A stretch of DNA of 22,023 nt from DASVXQ01 sp046727955 (GCA_046727955.1 JBKPDO010000107.1:1-22023), one strand, 5' to 3'. Shown: positions 6,833-15,259, counted from the stretch's first letter. Notes: generated by a model not told the origin, from the letters alone. Program-made: numbers and translations.

Positions 6833-7228
6833 TGGAGCGCTTGCGGCCACGTTTGTCGCGGTCGACCGGGCTGCGCCCGGTGGCATCCCCGCCGCAGGGG
6901 CATTGGTGATGCAGCCGTCCACGGCCAGATCATCCAATTGCAGGCCGATCATGCGGTCATAGGCGCGCAGGACCAGCACCTCCAGCGTGGCGAAGACCCC
7001 TGCCGCGATCCATTCGTTGCGGCGGTCGCGGATCGTGATTGCCGAGCAGGCCGCATCGGCGAGCTTGCGGTAGCCGCAGCCGAACACCAGGACTTGGACG
7101 AGCTTGTCGAAGATGATCCGGTCGGCGACGCGCCGCCGGTGGCAGCCCAGGGGATGGTCGGGGTGGTAGGTGCTGCGCTCGGGCAGCAGCACACAGAACT
7201 GGTCCCACAGGGGGTTGATGAGCCACGA
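6826..7228 (-). pseudogene. IS5-family transposase N-terminal remnant
   Basis: The frame reads LINPLWDQFCVLLPER, HPLGCHRRRVADRIIFDKL, VQVLVFGCGYRKLADAACSA and AYDRMIGLQLDDLAVDGCIT. This is the N-terminal half of an IS5-type transposase (DUF4096-like region up to the first catalytic Asp in LAVDG). After ITNAPA a frameshift near 6890 shifts the expected continuation (GRSPVDRDKRGRKRST) into another frame. Homology then ends at about 6826, exactly where integrase sequence begins. The 3' half with the remaining catalytic residues is absent. A long hairpin lies immediately upstream and probably belongs to the element's left end. Confidence 0.8.
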
Positions 7229-7229
7229 T

Positions 7230-7305
7230 GCAGTGCAGGCACAAGCTCTCCCAGGATCACGAAGTGGTAGCACCTTCATGATTCCGAGGCTTGTGCCTGC
7301 ACTGC
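7230..7305. repeat. 76-nt near-perfect stem-loop beside the IS5 remnant
   Basis: GCAGTGCAGGCACAAGC (7230-7246) and GCTTGTGCCTGCACTGC (7289-7305) are exact 17-bp inverted repeats. Inside, ATCACGAAG (7256-7264) pairs with CTTCATGAT (7274-7282) in eight of nine positions, leaving a 9-base loop. The pieces form one long cruciform-capable structure. It ends just before the point where the IS5 transposase homology begins, so it may be the element's terminal repeat plus an inverted copy, or a separate palindromic element. Confidence 0.75.
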
Positions 7306-7521
7306 CATAACCCGTCCCTTCCACCCCATCCGCGCACGCTGGAAGCGTTGGCACCGCCTGACACTCAGCGTCGCTCTGTTGCGCGAAATGAGATCGAGCT
7401 ATTGAGGACGCCGAGGCCACGGTGCTCGCTTGGCGGTGGGTCGCTACGGCCAACCGTCGAACGCGACTGCCACCGCTGGGCGTCAGGAAACCCGATCTCC
7501 TTGAATCCGCCAAGCATGCTG

Positions 7522-8049
7522 TTAGCTGCTCGCAAGATCGCGTAGTTGGTCTGCCACCACCACCGGGTCGTCCGTGGAGGTCGCACGTGCCTGGCCCTGG
7601 CTGATGGCCCCCGCTACCGCACGCAGTTGGGCTGACGGCAGCCTGACCGACCCCGGCCCCTGGAGCGTCAACGTCAGCGTTGACCTCGACCTCGGATCGC
7701 GGGCGACCAATGTCTTCCCGTGCAGGCCGCGGTGGATGTCGGCTGTCGCGAGGTCCACTGATGTCGTTCGGAACCCGACGCGCATGCGCAGCGTGGTGCC
7801 GTCCAGCCAAGCCCCGGTCCTCAGCACGCCCAGCATGACGTACGCGACAGCGCTCACGACATAGATGCCAATGGCGAGGCCGACGGCCATGACCGCGGCG
7901 GTCACCATCCAGTCATCGGCTTGCTTGACAACTTGGTCGCGCACCACCACTACCCCAAGGAGCACAAAGAAGATATCGGCGGCGATCATGGCTGCTGCAA
8001 CGACAAAGGCGAAGCGGCCGTGGCGGCCAATCCATCCTTTCAGGGCCAA
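7522..8049 (-). CDS. Hypothetical two-helix membrane protein
   Basis: A frame of 175 codons with two strong transmembrane segments: FAFVVAAAMIAADIFFVLLG (about residues 13-32) and VMAVGLAIGIYVVSAVAYVM (about 53-72). A soluble C-terminal part of about 100 residues follows. It includes GAWLDGTTLRMRVGFRTTSVD and TLTLTLQGPGSVRLPSAQL, a beta-rich pattern reminiscent of a membrane-associated PH-like module. The start is uncertain: TTG at 8049 is the most upstream option before a stop and keeps the whole first helix; the next in-frame ATG (7989) would cut it. I do not recognise a named family. It is the only apparently intact gene between two transposase remnants. Orientation and GC pattern look native. 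Confidence 0.65.
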   Translation of the reverse strand: MALKGWIGRHGRFAFVVAAAMIAADIFFVLLGVVVVRDQVVKQADDWMVTAAVMAVGLAIGIYVVSAVAYVMLGVLRTGAWLDGTTLRMRVGFRTTSVDLATADIHRGLHGKTLVARDPRSRSTLTLTLQGPGSVRLPSAQLRAVAGAISQGQARATSTDDPVVVADQLRDLASS

Positions 8050-8202
8050 TCCGCGCAGGCTCTAAGCTTGTTGTTTAACCTCCGCCTTGGCTCGGGCTCG
8101 TTGAGCCGAGCAAGGGGTTGCGGTTCGGCGGGACAGCTGACCGGCCCTGGAGCGATCATGTGCGCTGTTGCGAGCGCTACTGATCACTACCAAGGCCGTG
8201 AG

Positions 8203-8872
8203 GTGAGTCTGCTGGACGATGCCGCCCGCGTCGAGTCCCTGACCGTGTTGTCCCGGTTCCGGACCGACTTCCACCGCTGTCTGACCGCCCCCGGGCTGAC
8301 GCGCTGTTTGAGCTGACCGACGCCCTGCTGTGCACCGACGGGCCGGTCAAGACCCTGGTCGACCTGGCCCTAGCCCCCGAGCACCGGCGCGGCCACGGCG
8401 CCCTGTACGACGGGCTGAACTGCGGCCGGATCGATCTGGACCGGCTGCGCGTGACGCTGGCCGGCCTGCCGCTGCCACGGACCACCGACGGCCGGATCGT
8501 GCTCGCCGCCGACGTCAGTCATGGCTGCGCTCGGACGCGCCGACCAGCGCCGAGCGGCTGTTCTGCCACGTCTACGGGCGGGCGAAGCACCAATCCCAGC
8601 TGATCCCAGGCTGGCCCTACTCCGTCGTCGCCGCGCTGGAGAGCGGCCGTACCTGCTGGACCGCGGTGCTGGACGCGGTCCGCCTCGGCCCCACCGACGA
8701 CGCCACCGCCGTCACCGCCGACCAGCTGCGTGCCGTGGTCGGCCGCCTGATCGCGGCCGGACACTGGCGCCCAGGCGACCCGGACATCCTGATCGTCTGC
8801 GACGCCGGCTACGACGTCACCCGGCTGGCGTTCGTGCTGGCCGACCTACCCGTGGAGCTCCTGGCAGGTTAA
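8203..8872 (+). pseudogene. NF041680/IS701-like transposase N-terminal remnant with two frameshifts
   Basis: The sequence encodes, in three successive frames, the N-terminal part of one actinobacterial transposase. First come SLLDDAARVESLTVLSRFRTDF, then ADALFELTDALLCTDGPVKT and LALAPEHRRGHGALYDGLN, ending with IVLAADVS (first catalytic Asp region). Last come APTSAERLFCHVYGRAKHQS, IPGWPYSVVAALESGRT and DPDILIVCDAGYDVTRLAFV (second Asp region). Frameshifts lie near 8296 and 8517. The last frame stops at 8870-8872 after LPVELLAG, leaving the C-terminal half missing. GTG at 8203 is the likeliest old start; ATG 8158 is also in frame. The element is inactive. Confidence 0.8.
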
Positions 8873-9001
8873 ACGCCAAGCTAAGCGCAACATCCACCGC
8901 TGCAGGCCGTGCCCACCACCGCTCCCAGGGAAGAGACACCCTCACGGACAAGGCGAAAGAGATTTCTCACCAATTTGTGGTCGATCGGGCCAAGACCGTC
9001 A

Positions 9002-9018
9002 AGTTCAGAGGCTGAACT
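9002..9018. promoter_or_regulatory. Palindrome upstream of the HxlR gene, possible operator
   Basis: AGTTCAG (9002-9008) and CTGAACT (9012-9018) are perfect inverted repeats around AGG, 35 bases before the HxlR start. HxlR proteins bind as dimers to short inverted repeats near their own promoters, so autoregulation is plausible. Confidence 0.4.
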
Positions 9019-9052
9019 GGCCCCGGTCGTACCTCGGTGGCAAGCTGCCGAC

Positions 9053-9784
9053 ATGAGGACCTACGGGCAGTACTGCCCCATCGCGCGGACGTCCGAACTC
9101 CTGGCTGAGCGCTGGACGATCATCATCCTTCGCAACATCCTCGTCGGCTGTCAGACCTTCAACGAGATCGCCGACGGCGCCCCCGGCCTGTCTCGCGGGC
9201 TGCTCTCCAAGCGGCTGCGGGAACTCGAGCGCGCTGGGATCATCGAGATCCGTCCCAAGCCCGATGGCCACGGCTCGACCTACGAACCCACCCAGGCCGG
9301 CCGGGAGCTGTCAGAGCTCATGTTGGTCCTCGAGCGCTGGGGTCGGAAGTGGGCGGAGCTGAAGCCCGAACACGCCCATCCAGGCGTGGTGCTGTGGGTG
9401 TGGGCGAACTTCTTCCTCGACCGCGACCGCCTCCCTCCGCGGCGGGTAGTGGTCCGCTTCGAGTGCCCCACGCTGTCGGGGTCCGCTCGCCGGAGCTGGC
9501 TGCTGATCGAACGAGGTGACGCCGAGTATTGCCTGAAGCACCCGGGCGGCGAAGAGGAGCTCATCGTCGTGGTCAACGACCCGCTGGCCTTCGCCCGCTG
9601 GCACATGGGACAGATCCAGTGGCGTGACGCCCTACGCTCCGGGGCCATCGAGGTGCAAGGGTCCCCGGCGCTGGCCCGGGCGCTTCCGACCTGGAACCGG
9701 CACGGCTGGGCGGCCGACGACCCGCGCGCCGGTTACGACGGATCGACCCAGCACCAGCCCGCCCCGATGGTCGCCACTACCTGA
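9053..9784 (+). CDS. HxlR-family transcriptional regulator with C-terminal ligand-type domain
   Basis: A 243-aa protein from ATG 9053. The HxlR winged helix fills residues 1 to about 100: Cys8 in YCPIARTSELLAERWTIIIL (the conserved HxlR cysteine), then NEIADGAPGLSRGLLSKRLREL as the recognition helix region, then a wing with GSTYEPTQAGREL. The remaining 130 residues (VLWVWANFFLDRDRLPPRRV, WLLIERGDAEYCLKHPGGEE, VNDPLAFARWHMGQ) resemble the SCP2-like C-terminal domain often fused to this type. That domain could bind a small hydrophobic ligand. The RBS is weak. It is followed 109 bases downstream, same strand, by an FAD oxidase, its likely target. The longer upstream frame is not credible. Confidence 0.88.
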   Translation: MRTYGQYCPIARTSELLAERWTIIILRNILVGCQTFNEIADGAPGLSRGLLSKRLRELERAGIIEIRPKPDGHGSTYEPTQAGRELSELMLVLERWGRKWAELKPEHAHPGVVLWVWANFFLDRDRLPPRRVVVRFECPTLSGSARRSWLLIERGDAEYCLKHPGGEEELIVVVNDPLAFARWHMGQIQWRDALRSGAIEVQGSPALARALPTWNRHGWAADDPRAGYDGSTQHQPAPMVATT

Positions 9785-9893
9785 GCCACGTCCACGGCGC
9801 AGCGCCGCCACGCGCGGCTCAGGTTCAAACGTTGCACTCCTCCTCGCTTGCTATTGGTCTCACGATCCATGCCAGGACACGAGGAGGTGCCAA

Positions 9894-11285
9894 ATGGGTG
9901 CGATCGACGGTGCGATCGTCGAGACGCTGGCCGCGAACTTCGGCGGCGAGCTGATCCAGCCGCAGGAGGCGGGCTACGACACCGCCCGGCAGATCTGGAA
10001 CGGACACGTGCAACGGCGGCCGGCATTGATCGCCCGATGCCGAGGCGCCGCCGATGTCATGGCCGCCGTGCGCTTTTGCCGGGAGCACGACCTGCCGGCG
10101 TCGGTGCGGGGCGGCGGGCACGCCGTGGCTGGCCATGCGATCTGTGACGGCGGGGTCGTCATCGATCTGTCCGCAATGACCGGGTCGCGGGTCGATCCAT
10201 TGGCTCGAACCGTCCAGTTGCAAGGCGGATGTCTCAACGCCCATCTTGATCGGGAGAGCCAGGCGTTCGGGCTGGCCGCCACCGGCGGCATCGTCAGTCA
10301 CACTGGGATCGGCGGTCTAACCCTGGGCGGAGGTCTCGGTCATCTGATGCGCAAGTTCGGTCTCGCCATCGACGGACTCCGTTCCTGTGATGTCGTCACT
10401 GCCGACGGCGACTTCGTCGTGGCTAGCGAACAGGAGCACCCCGAGCTGTTCTGGGCGTTGCGGGGTGGGGGTGGCAACTTCGGCACCGTCACCAACTTCA
10501 CCTTCGAACTCCAGCCCCTGGGCCCAACCGTGCTGGCCGGCATGGTGGCCTGGAACATGGACCACGCCCCGGAGGTCCTGCGGTTCCTCCGGGAGTTCAC
10601 AGCGGACGCGCCCGACGAGCTCGGCATGATGGCCAACCTGCGGTTGGCCCCGTCGCTGCCGATCGTGCCCGAAGAGCTGCACGGCAAGCCGATCGTGGCA
10701 CTCATCGTCATCTACGCCGGCCCAGTCGATGAGGGGCGCGAAGTACTGGCGACGCTCCGGCAGCTCCCCACCCCGGCGCTCGACGCCGTGACCCCTAAGC
10801 CGTACGTCGCCCACCAGAAGATGTTCGACGCTGCGTACCCCCACGGCCGGCACTACTACTGGAAGGCCCACAAGCTCGGCCTACTCACCGACGAGATCAT
10901 CGACGTGGTCATCGAGCACGCCGCGCAGGTGACCTCGCGACTCTCGGCCATCCCGATCTTCTGCTTCGGCGGCGCCGTGGCAAGGGTCCCCGAGGAAGCG
11001 ACGGCCTTCCCCTACCGTGACGCCTCCCACGACCTCAACATCGTGGCGTCGTGGCTCCCCGAAGAGGCCGGCGACGCCGACCGCCACATCGAATGGGTGC
11101 GCCGGCTCTTCGCTGCGCTGGAGCCCTACAGCCGCGGCGTCTACGTGAACTTCACCAGCGACGACGCCGCCGAGCGCGTCCGACAGGCGTACACCGAACG
11201 CCAATGGACCCGGCTGACCGCCCTCAAGGCCAAATACGACCCCACGAACTTCTTCCGCATGAACGCCAACATCCTGCCCGGATAG
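9894..11285 (+). CDS. FAD-binding oxidoreductase, berberine-bridge (BBE) type
   Basis: A 463-aa protein starting at ATG 9894 after GAGGAGGTGC. The PCMH-type FAD domain runs from about residue 40: RGGGHAVAGHAICDGGVVID carries His76, the residue that forms the covalent 8-alpha-histidyl FAD bond in the family. GLTLGGGLGHLMRKFGLAID and FWALRGGGGNFGTVTNFTFE follow. The substrate domain occupies the middle, and the C-terminal BBE motif is KYDPTNFFRMNANILPG. Cys113 (GGCLNAHLD) lies near the position of the second covalent Cys in bicovalent enzymes, but the context differs, so monocovalent attachment is more likely. These are oxidases of sugars, alcohols or secondary metabolites; the substrate is unknown. 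No signal peptide is visible. Gene order suggests control by the upstream HxlR regulator. Confidence 0.93.
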   Translation: MGAIDGAIVETLAANFGGELIQPQEAGYDTARQIWNGHVQRRPALIARCRGAADVMAAVRFCREHDLPASVRGGGHAVAGHAICDGGVVIDLSAMTGSRVDPLARTVQLQGGCLNAHLDRESQAFGLAATGGIVSHTGIGGLTLGGGLGHLMRKFGLAIDGLRSCDVVTADGDFVVASEQEHPELFWALRGGGGNFGTVTNFTFELQPLGPTVLAGMVAWNMDHAPEVLRFLREFTADAPDELGMMANLRLAPSLPIVPEELHGKPIVALIVIYAGPVDEGREVLATLRQLPTPALDAVTPKPYVAHQKMFDAAYPHGRHYYWKAHKLGLLTDEIIDVVIEHAAQVTSRLSAIPIFCFGGAVARVPEEATAFPYRDASHDLNIVASWLPEEAGDADRHIEWVRRLFAALEPYSRGVYVNFTSDDAAERVRQAYTERQWTRLTALKAKYDPTNFFRMNANILPG

Positions 11286-11312
11286 CCCGAGTCATCCGCC
11301 GCGAGGAGTCGC

Positions 11313-11420
11313 TTAGGCGTCGGTGCGAAGGGCTCGGCGGAGGTAGTCCACGGCTTGGGCGATGGAGGCGCTGGCGGCGTTGGTGCGACGGAGAGCGTCG
11401 CACATCACGTCATGGATGAT
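11313..11420 (-). pseudogene. Possible C-terminal tail of an unidentified protein
   Basis: On the minus strand about 35 codons (EGIIHDVMCDALRR, then SIAQAVDYLRRALRTDA) end at a TAA at 11313. Third positions are almost all G or C and the peptide looks helical. Upstream it runs antisense into the LuxR remnant that starts at 11421, so any such gene has lost its front part. No family is recognised and it may be a chance frame. Confidence 0.25.
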
Positions 11421-11944
11421 GCCCTCGGCGTCCAGGCGCGTTCGCGTGCGCTGGTGAGCGACGGCGAGGTCGCAGATGGCTTCTACCGGGAGGCGATCGA
11501 GCGGCTCGGCCGCAGCGGCGTGCGCGTCGAGCTGTCCCGCGCGCAGCTCGTCTACGGCGAGTAGCTGCGACGCGAGCGCCGACGCCTCGACGCGCGCGAA
11601 CAGCTGGCACCGCCCACGAGCTGTTCGCGTCGATGGGGGTGGAGGCGTTCGCCGAGCGGGCCGCCCGTGAGCTGCTGGCCACCGGCGAGCGCGCCCACAA
11701 GCGCGCCGTCGAGACCAGAGGAGACCTCACCGCTCAGGAGGCTCAGGTCGCGCGGCTGGCCCGCGACGGCCTCTCCAACCCCGAGATCGGCGCTCGGCTG
11801 TTCATCAGTCCCCTAACCGTCGAATACCACCTACACAAGGTCTTCACGAAGCTAAAGATCAGCTCGCGCAAGCAGCTCGATCTCGTGTTCCTGGGCGACG
11901 CCGACGCTGCGCAGCCGGTCGAGCGGGTCCCAGAGGCACCGTGA
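11421..11944 (+). pseudogene. LuxR-type regulator (large AAA/LuxR class), broken C-terminal tail
   Basis: The tail of a LAL-type regulator without its ATPase. The first frame reads ALGVQARSRALVSDGEVADG and ELSRAQLVYGE, ending at a TAG (11562-11564) where relatives have Trp. The sequence continues in frame (LRRERRRLDAREQL) and then slips by one base near 11610. The resumed frame gives MGVEAFAERAARELLATGER and the LuxR helix-turn-helix, LTAQEAQVARLARDGLSNPE and FISPLTVEYHLHKVFTKLKI, ending at 11944. The HTH is well preserved, and an ATG at 11633 could in principle express it alone, but there is no RBS. Nonsense mutation, frameshift and missing N-terminus together indicate a decayed gene. Confidence 0.8.
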
Positions 11945-11978
11945 TCACCGGCAGCGACCTGCCCTCGGAGTCGATGTG

Positions 11979-13154
11979 CTACGGCGGCGGTCCCTTGGTC
12001 CCCTTGGCCATGCGGTCGACCGCTTCGGTCAACAGCGCGGCGGAGGTGCCGATGTTGAGGCGGGCGAAGCCGGCGCCCTGGCGGCCGAAGTCGAGGCCGG
12101 GCGTGAGCGCGATGCGGCCTGAGCGCAGCAGCACCGCGGCCGGGTCGGGGCCGAGGCCCAGCGTGCCGCAGTCGAGCCAGGCGAGGAAGCTTGCCTGGGG
12201 CGGGACGTACCCGACCACGGGGAGCCGCTCGGTCAGCAGCTCGGTCAGCAGCCGCCGGTTGCGGTCGAGGTGGCCCAGCAGCGCCTCCAGCCACGGCTCG
12301 CCCTCCTGGAAGGCGACGGTGGAGGCGATCAGGCCGAGCAGGCCGCAGCGGTAGTGCAGGTCCTCGGGCATGGCCTGCAGGCGCGCTTGCATGGCCGCGC
12401 TGCCGGTGACCACCACGGCGCACTTCAGCCCGGGCAGGTTCCATGCCTTGGAGGCGGAGGTGAGCGCCACGGTGCGGGCGGCGGCCTCCTCGCCAAGCGA
12501 CAGCAGGGGGATGTGCGTGGCGCCGGGCAGCGTCAGCGGGCCGTGGACCTCGTCGGCGACCACCAGCGCGCCGTGGCGGGCGGCCAGCTCCACCACGGCC
12601 TCCAGCTCGCCGCGCCGCAGCACCAGGCCGGTGGGGTTGTGCGGGTTGCACAGCAGCCAGGCGCGGGCGCCTGCGGCCAGGGCGCGCTCGGCCGCCTCCA
12701 GGTCGAGCTGGTAGCCGCCGGGGCCGCGGGCGAGCGGGGCCTCGACGACCTGGCGGCCGATCTCGTCCATGACCGCGAAGAACGGCGGGTAGACCGGGGT
12801 GTTGAGCACGACGCCGTCGCCGGGTCCGGTCAGGGCGCGCAGGACCTCGGCGATGCCGACGATGACGTCGGGGGCGAGGCGGACGTGTGCGGGGTCGACC
12901 GGCCAGTCCCAGCGCCGCCGGGCGAAGGCGGCGAACGCCTGCGCCAGGCGCGGGTCGGCGTGGGCGTAGCCGGTGTCGCCCCGCTCGACCGCGGCGAGCA
13001 GCGCCTGCCTGATCGGCGCCGCCAAGGGGACGTCCATCTCCGCCACCCAGGCGGGCAGCACGTCCTCGGGGTAGACCCGCCACTTGGCGCTCTGCCGCTC
13101 GCGCAGCACCTCCAGCGAGATGCCATCGAAATCCGTCTCGGTCGCGTTGGGCAT
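11979..13154 (-). CDS. MalY/PatB-type PLP-dependent cystathionine beta-lyase (C-S lyase)
   Basis: A 391-aa fold-type I PLP enzyme starting at ATG 13154. AKWRVYPEDVLPAWVAEMD near the N-terminus is the hallmark of the MalY/PatB group. The core carries DTGYAHADPRL, NTPVYPPFF, LLCNPHNPTGLVL (Asn170), VADEVHGPL (Asp201) and TSASKAWNLPGLK, where Lys236 would hold PLP. The C-terminal domain includes ARLNIGTS, whose Arg binds the substrate carboxylate. These enzymes cleave cystathionine or other cysteine conjugates to pyruvate, ammonia and a thiol in the cytoplasm. The gene ends in TAG, is intact and convergent with the LuxR remnant. A long antisense frame across it is a shadow. Confidence 0.93.
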   Translation of the reverse strand: MPNATETDFDGISLEVLRERQSAKWRVYPEDVLPAWVAEMDVPLAAPIRQALLAAVERGDTGYAHADPRLAQAFAAFARRRWDWPVDPAHVRLAPDVIVGIAEVLRALTGPGDGVVLNTPVYPPFFAVMDEIGRQVVEAPLARGPGGYQLDLEAAERALAAGARAWLLCNPHNPTGLVLRRGELEAVVELAARHGALVVADEVHGPLTLPGATHIPLLSLGEEAAARTVALTSASKAWNLPGLKCAVVVTGSAAMQARLQAMPEDLHYRCGLLGLIASTVAFQEGEPWLEALLGHLDRNRRLLTELLTERLPVVGYVPPQASFLAWLDCGTLGLGPDPAAVLLRSGRIALTPGLDFGRQGAGFARLNIGTSAALLTEAVDRMAKGTKGPPP

Positions 13155-13305
13155 ACATCCATCATGCCAGCCACCGCGGGCGGGTCAGCCGCGTCGCGCA
13201 AGGCGCCTCCAGGCCTGCCGCCCAGGGCTACGGCTGCGCGAGGACGGCAGCCGGACGGCGATAGGTGGAGATTCGGCCAACTGCTCACCGCCCACGGGCG
13301 GCACC

Positions 13306-14885
13306 GCGGCCAATCTGATCGCTGACTACACCTACGACTACCTGCAGCGGCTGACCACCGCCGACATGTACAACGGCGCCACCCGCACTGACAACACCCG
13401 CTACACCTATGACGCGCTGGACCGCACCAGCACCGAGGTTGAAGACCACATCGGCGACGGCAAGGACCGCACCACCACCTTCACCCACCAGGGCATGACC
13501 AACCTGGTCACCGAGGAGAAGCAGGACGGCGGCACCGACCCGCGCACCAAGACGTTTGCCTACGACGCCTACGGCCACCGCGTCGCGATGAGCGACCGGC
13601 CCACCGGCACCCCGCCCGGCGACCCCCAGGACAAGCCGTACACCTACGGCGGCGACGTGCACGGCTCGGTCTCCCAGCTCATCGACAACGCCGGCCAGGT
13701 CAAGGCCTCCTACGGCTACAACGCCTACGGCGGCGCCGACAGCAACCCCAACACCGACACCGAGTCGCTGACCAGCGGCGACATCGACAACCAGGCCCCG
13801 GTCAACCCCACCGCTACAGCGCCAGGCGGATGGACTCCGGGACCGTGCCCTCCGGGACGGCAGCCGGCCCGGCAGGCGCCGGCGGCTACGACATGGGCGC
13901 GCGCCGCTTTGGCCCCGACATCGGCAGCTTCCTGCAGCAGGACCAGTTCGAGGGCGCCCTGGACGACCTTGGCCTGACGCTGGACCCGCTGAGCCAAAAC
14001 CGCTACGCCCTGGCCGGCGGCAACCCCGTCAGCTACGTGGAGTGGGACGGCCACGCCCCACCCAAAGACAACCCCGTCAGCGCCAACCCTCAGCTCAACG
14101 TCCAGCTCAACAGCCCCGACAGCACCTGGAGCGCCAAGGACCGCTTCGTCGGCTGCGCCTGCGCGGGCCTGGACTAGCAAGTCCAGGCCGCCAACCAGGC
14201 ACAGCAACGCCGCAGTCCGGCGGGCGCGGTCGGCAAGTTCGTCGGGGGCGTCCGGGACTACTTCGCCGGCTTCGTCGGCGGCTACGTCGAAGCAGCTGAC
14301 ATCGGGGTGCCCGGCCCCAACGATGTGGTCGGGTTCGGCGGTACGGTGATCCGCGGCCGCTACGTCTACCCGCAGAACGTCCCCTCCTACACCGACGTGT
14401 ACGAACAGCGGGTCAGCAGGTGGGGTGTCAACACCGCGTCGGCCAGCTACACCGCCGGGGAGATCGTCGGATTCCCCGCCGTCGGCGGCCTCACCGCCGC
14501 CGGCGTCAAGACCGGCGCCAGAGTCGGCGCCAAGGCCGCCGCCAGGCGGCTCGCCACCCATGCCGCAGCCAGGGAAGCCGCCGCAGAAGACGTTCTTGCC
14601 ACACCGCGGGTCGCTAGTTCCAAGCTGCAGAACATCATCAATGATCTTTACAAGGGGACGACGAACCCGGGACGCGTTGGTACTGGAACCACGGCCGATG
14701 CAGTTCGGTACGAGCTCAGAACCGGCAAACAGGTCTACGGTCGATCACACGTCCAAAAGGCCGAGGACTACCTCAGCGGACTCGAGAACTGGCTGAAGGT
14801 GAACCCCGACGCGCCGTACCATGACCGACTCGTAGCGCGAAGCCTCGCGGACGATCTCCTCGATGCTCTGGGACGTGCTCCATGA
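13306..14885 (+). pseudogene. RHS-repeat protein C-terminal part with toxin-like tip (frameshift plus in-frame TAG)
   Basis: YD repeats begin at TYDYLQRLTTADMYNG and continue with YTYDALDRTSTEV, FAYDAYGHR and TYGGDVHGSVSQLID. One base is missing near 13810: the expected NPYRYSARRMDSG resumes in the next frame, followed by the RHS core ending YDMGARRFGPDIGSFLQQD and RYALAGGNPVSYVEWDGH. After CAGLD an in-frame TAG (14175-14177) interrupts, but the same frame stays open to 14885. It encodes a Gly/Ala-rich pre-toxin segment, then a tip with NIINDLYKGTTNPGRVGTGT, KQVYGRSHVQKAEDYLSGL and PYHDRLVARSLADDLLDALG. The 5' bulk of a normal RHS gene (signal, many repeats) is absent. Variable tips after the core are usually toxins; this tip is not assigned to a named toxin. 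Its stop overlaps the next gene (ATGA). Confidence 0.8.
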
Positions 14886-15259
14886 GCGAAGTCACCATCG
14901 GAGTCGTGGATAGGCTCGTCGAGCGGTTTGGCTGGCTGGAGCCGCTGCTCCAAGAGCATCTGGCCGACAACTTCGGAGAGGTGCTGCCCCACCTCTTCCT
15001 TGGCGACGTCACCCGCCACCTTGTAACCCGGACGATCCAGGAGCGGCAGGCGAACCCAGACGAAGCCGCCGCAGCCCGCAAGGAGGTGGAGGAGATGCTG
15101 GACGCGCTCGAACAGGAGTTCACGGCCGGCGACGAGGAGGTTGAGGAACTGATCACCGTGTCGTTCCTTGAGAACCTTCCAAGGAACGGGGAGCCAGGCG
15201 ACGCACTCCGCTTGCGGCTGGGGCCAGCACTTCGCGAGCAATTGAAGAGGATTGACTAG
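14882..15259 (+). CDS. Probable immunity protein paired with the RHS tip
   Basis: A 125-aa acidic, mostly helical cytoplasmic protein. Its ATG overlaps the stop of the RHS tip (ATGA). It contains RFGWLEPLLQEHLADNFGEV and LPHLFLGDVTRHLV, a charged helix REVEEMLDALEQEF-like stretch (KEVEEMLDALEQEF), and a C-terminal LRLGPALREQLKRI. The wording resembles small RHS-associated proteins of the DUF7674 type, an assignment made from memory and unverified. Position, size, acidity and overlap all fit an immunity protein that neutralises the RHS C-terminal toxin. It is intact although the RHS gene is broken. Its TAG stop lies inside the left arm of a 112-bp inverted-repeat element, so the element inserted, or begins, exactly at the gene end. 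Confidence 0.75.
   Translation: MSEVTIGVVDRLVERFGWLEPLLQEHLADNFGEVLPHLFLGDVTRHLVTRTIQERQANPDEAAAARKEVEEMLDALEQEFTAGDEEVEELITVSFLENLPRNGEPGDALRLRLGPALREQLKRID

Noticed and set aside
6416..7270. Plus-strand frame of 284 codons across the integrase and IS5 remnants.
   Set aside because: Antisense to clear integrase and transposase sequence.
11743..13158. Long minus-strand frame of 471 codons overlapping the lyase gene.
   Set aside because: Arg/Pro/Gly-rich translation with no family similarity; it is an out-of-frame shadow of the MalY-type gene and the LuxR antisense strand.
12270..13325. Plus-strand frame of 351 codons opposite the lyase gene.
   Set aside because: Antisense shadow with His/Gly/Gln-rich low-complexity composition and no RBS.
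13725..14561. Minus-strand frame of 278 codons opposite the RHS remnant.
   Set aside because: Gly/Ala/Val-rich antisense shadow; the plus strand carries RHS signature motifs.
15163..15187. GTTCCTT/AAGGAAC stem inside the immunity gene.
   Set aside because: Short stem within coding sequence; likely incidental.
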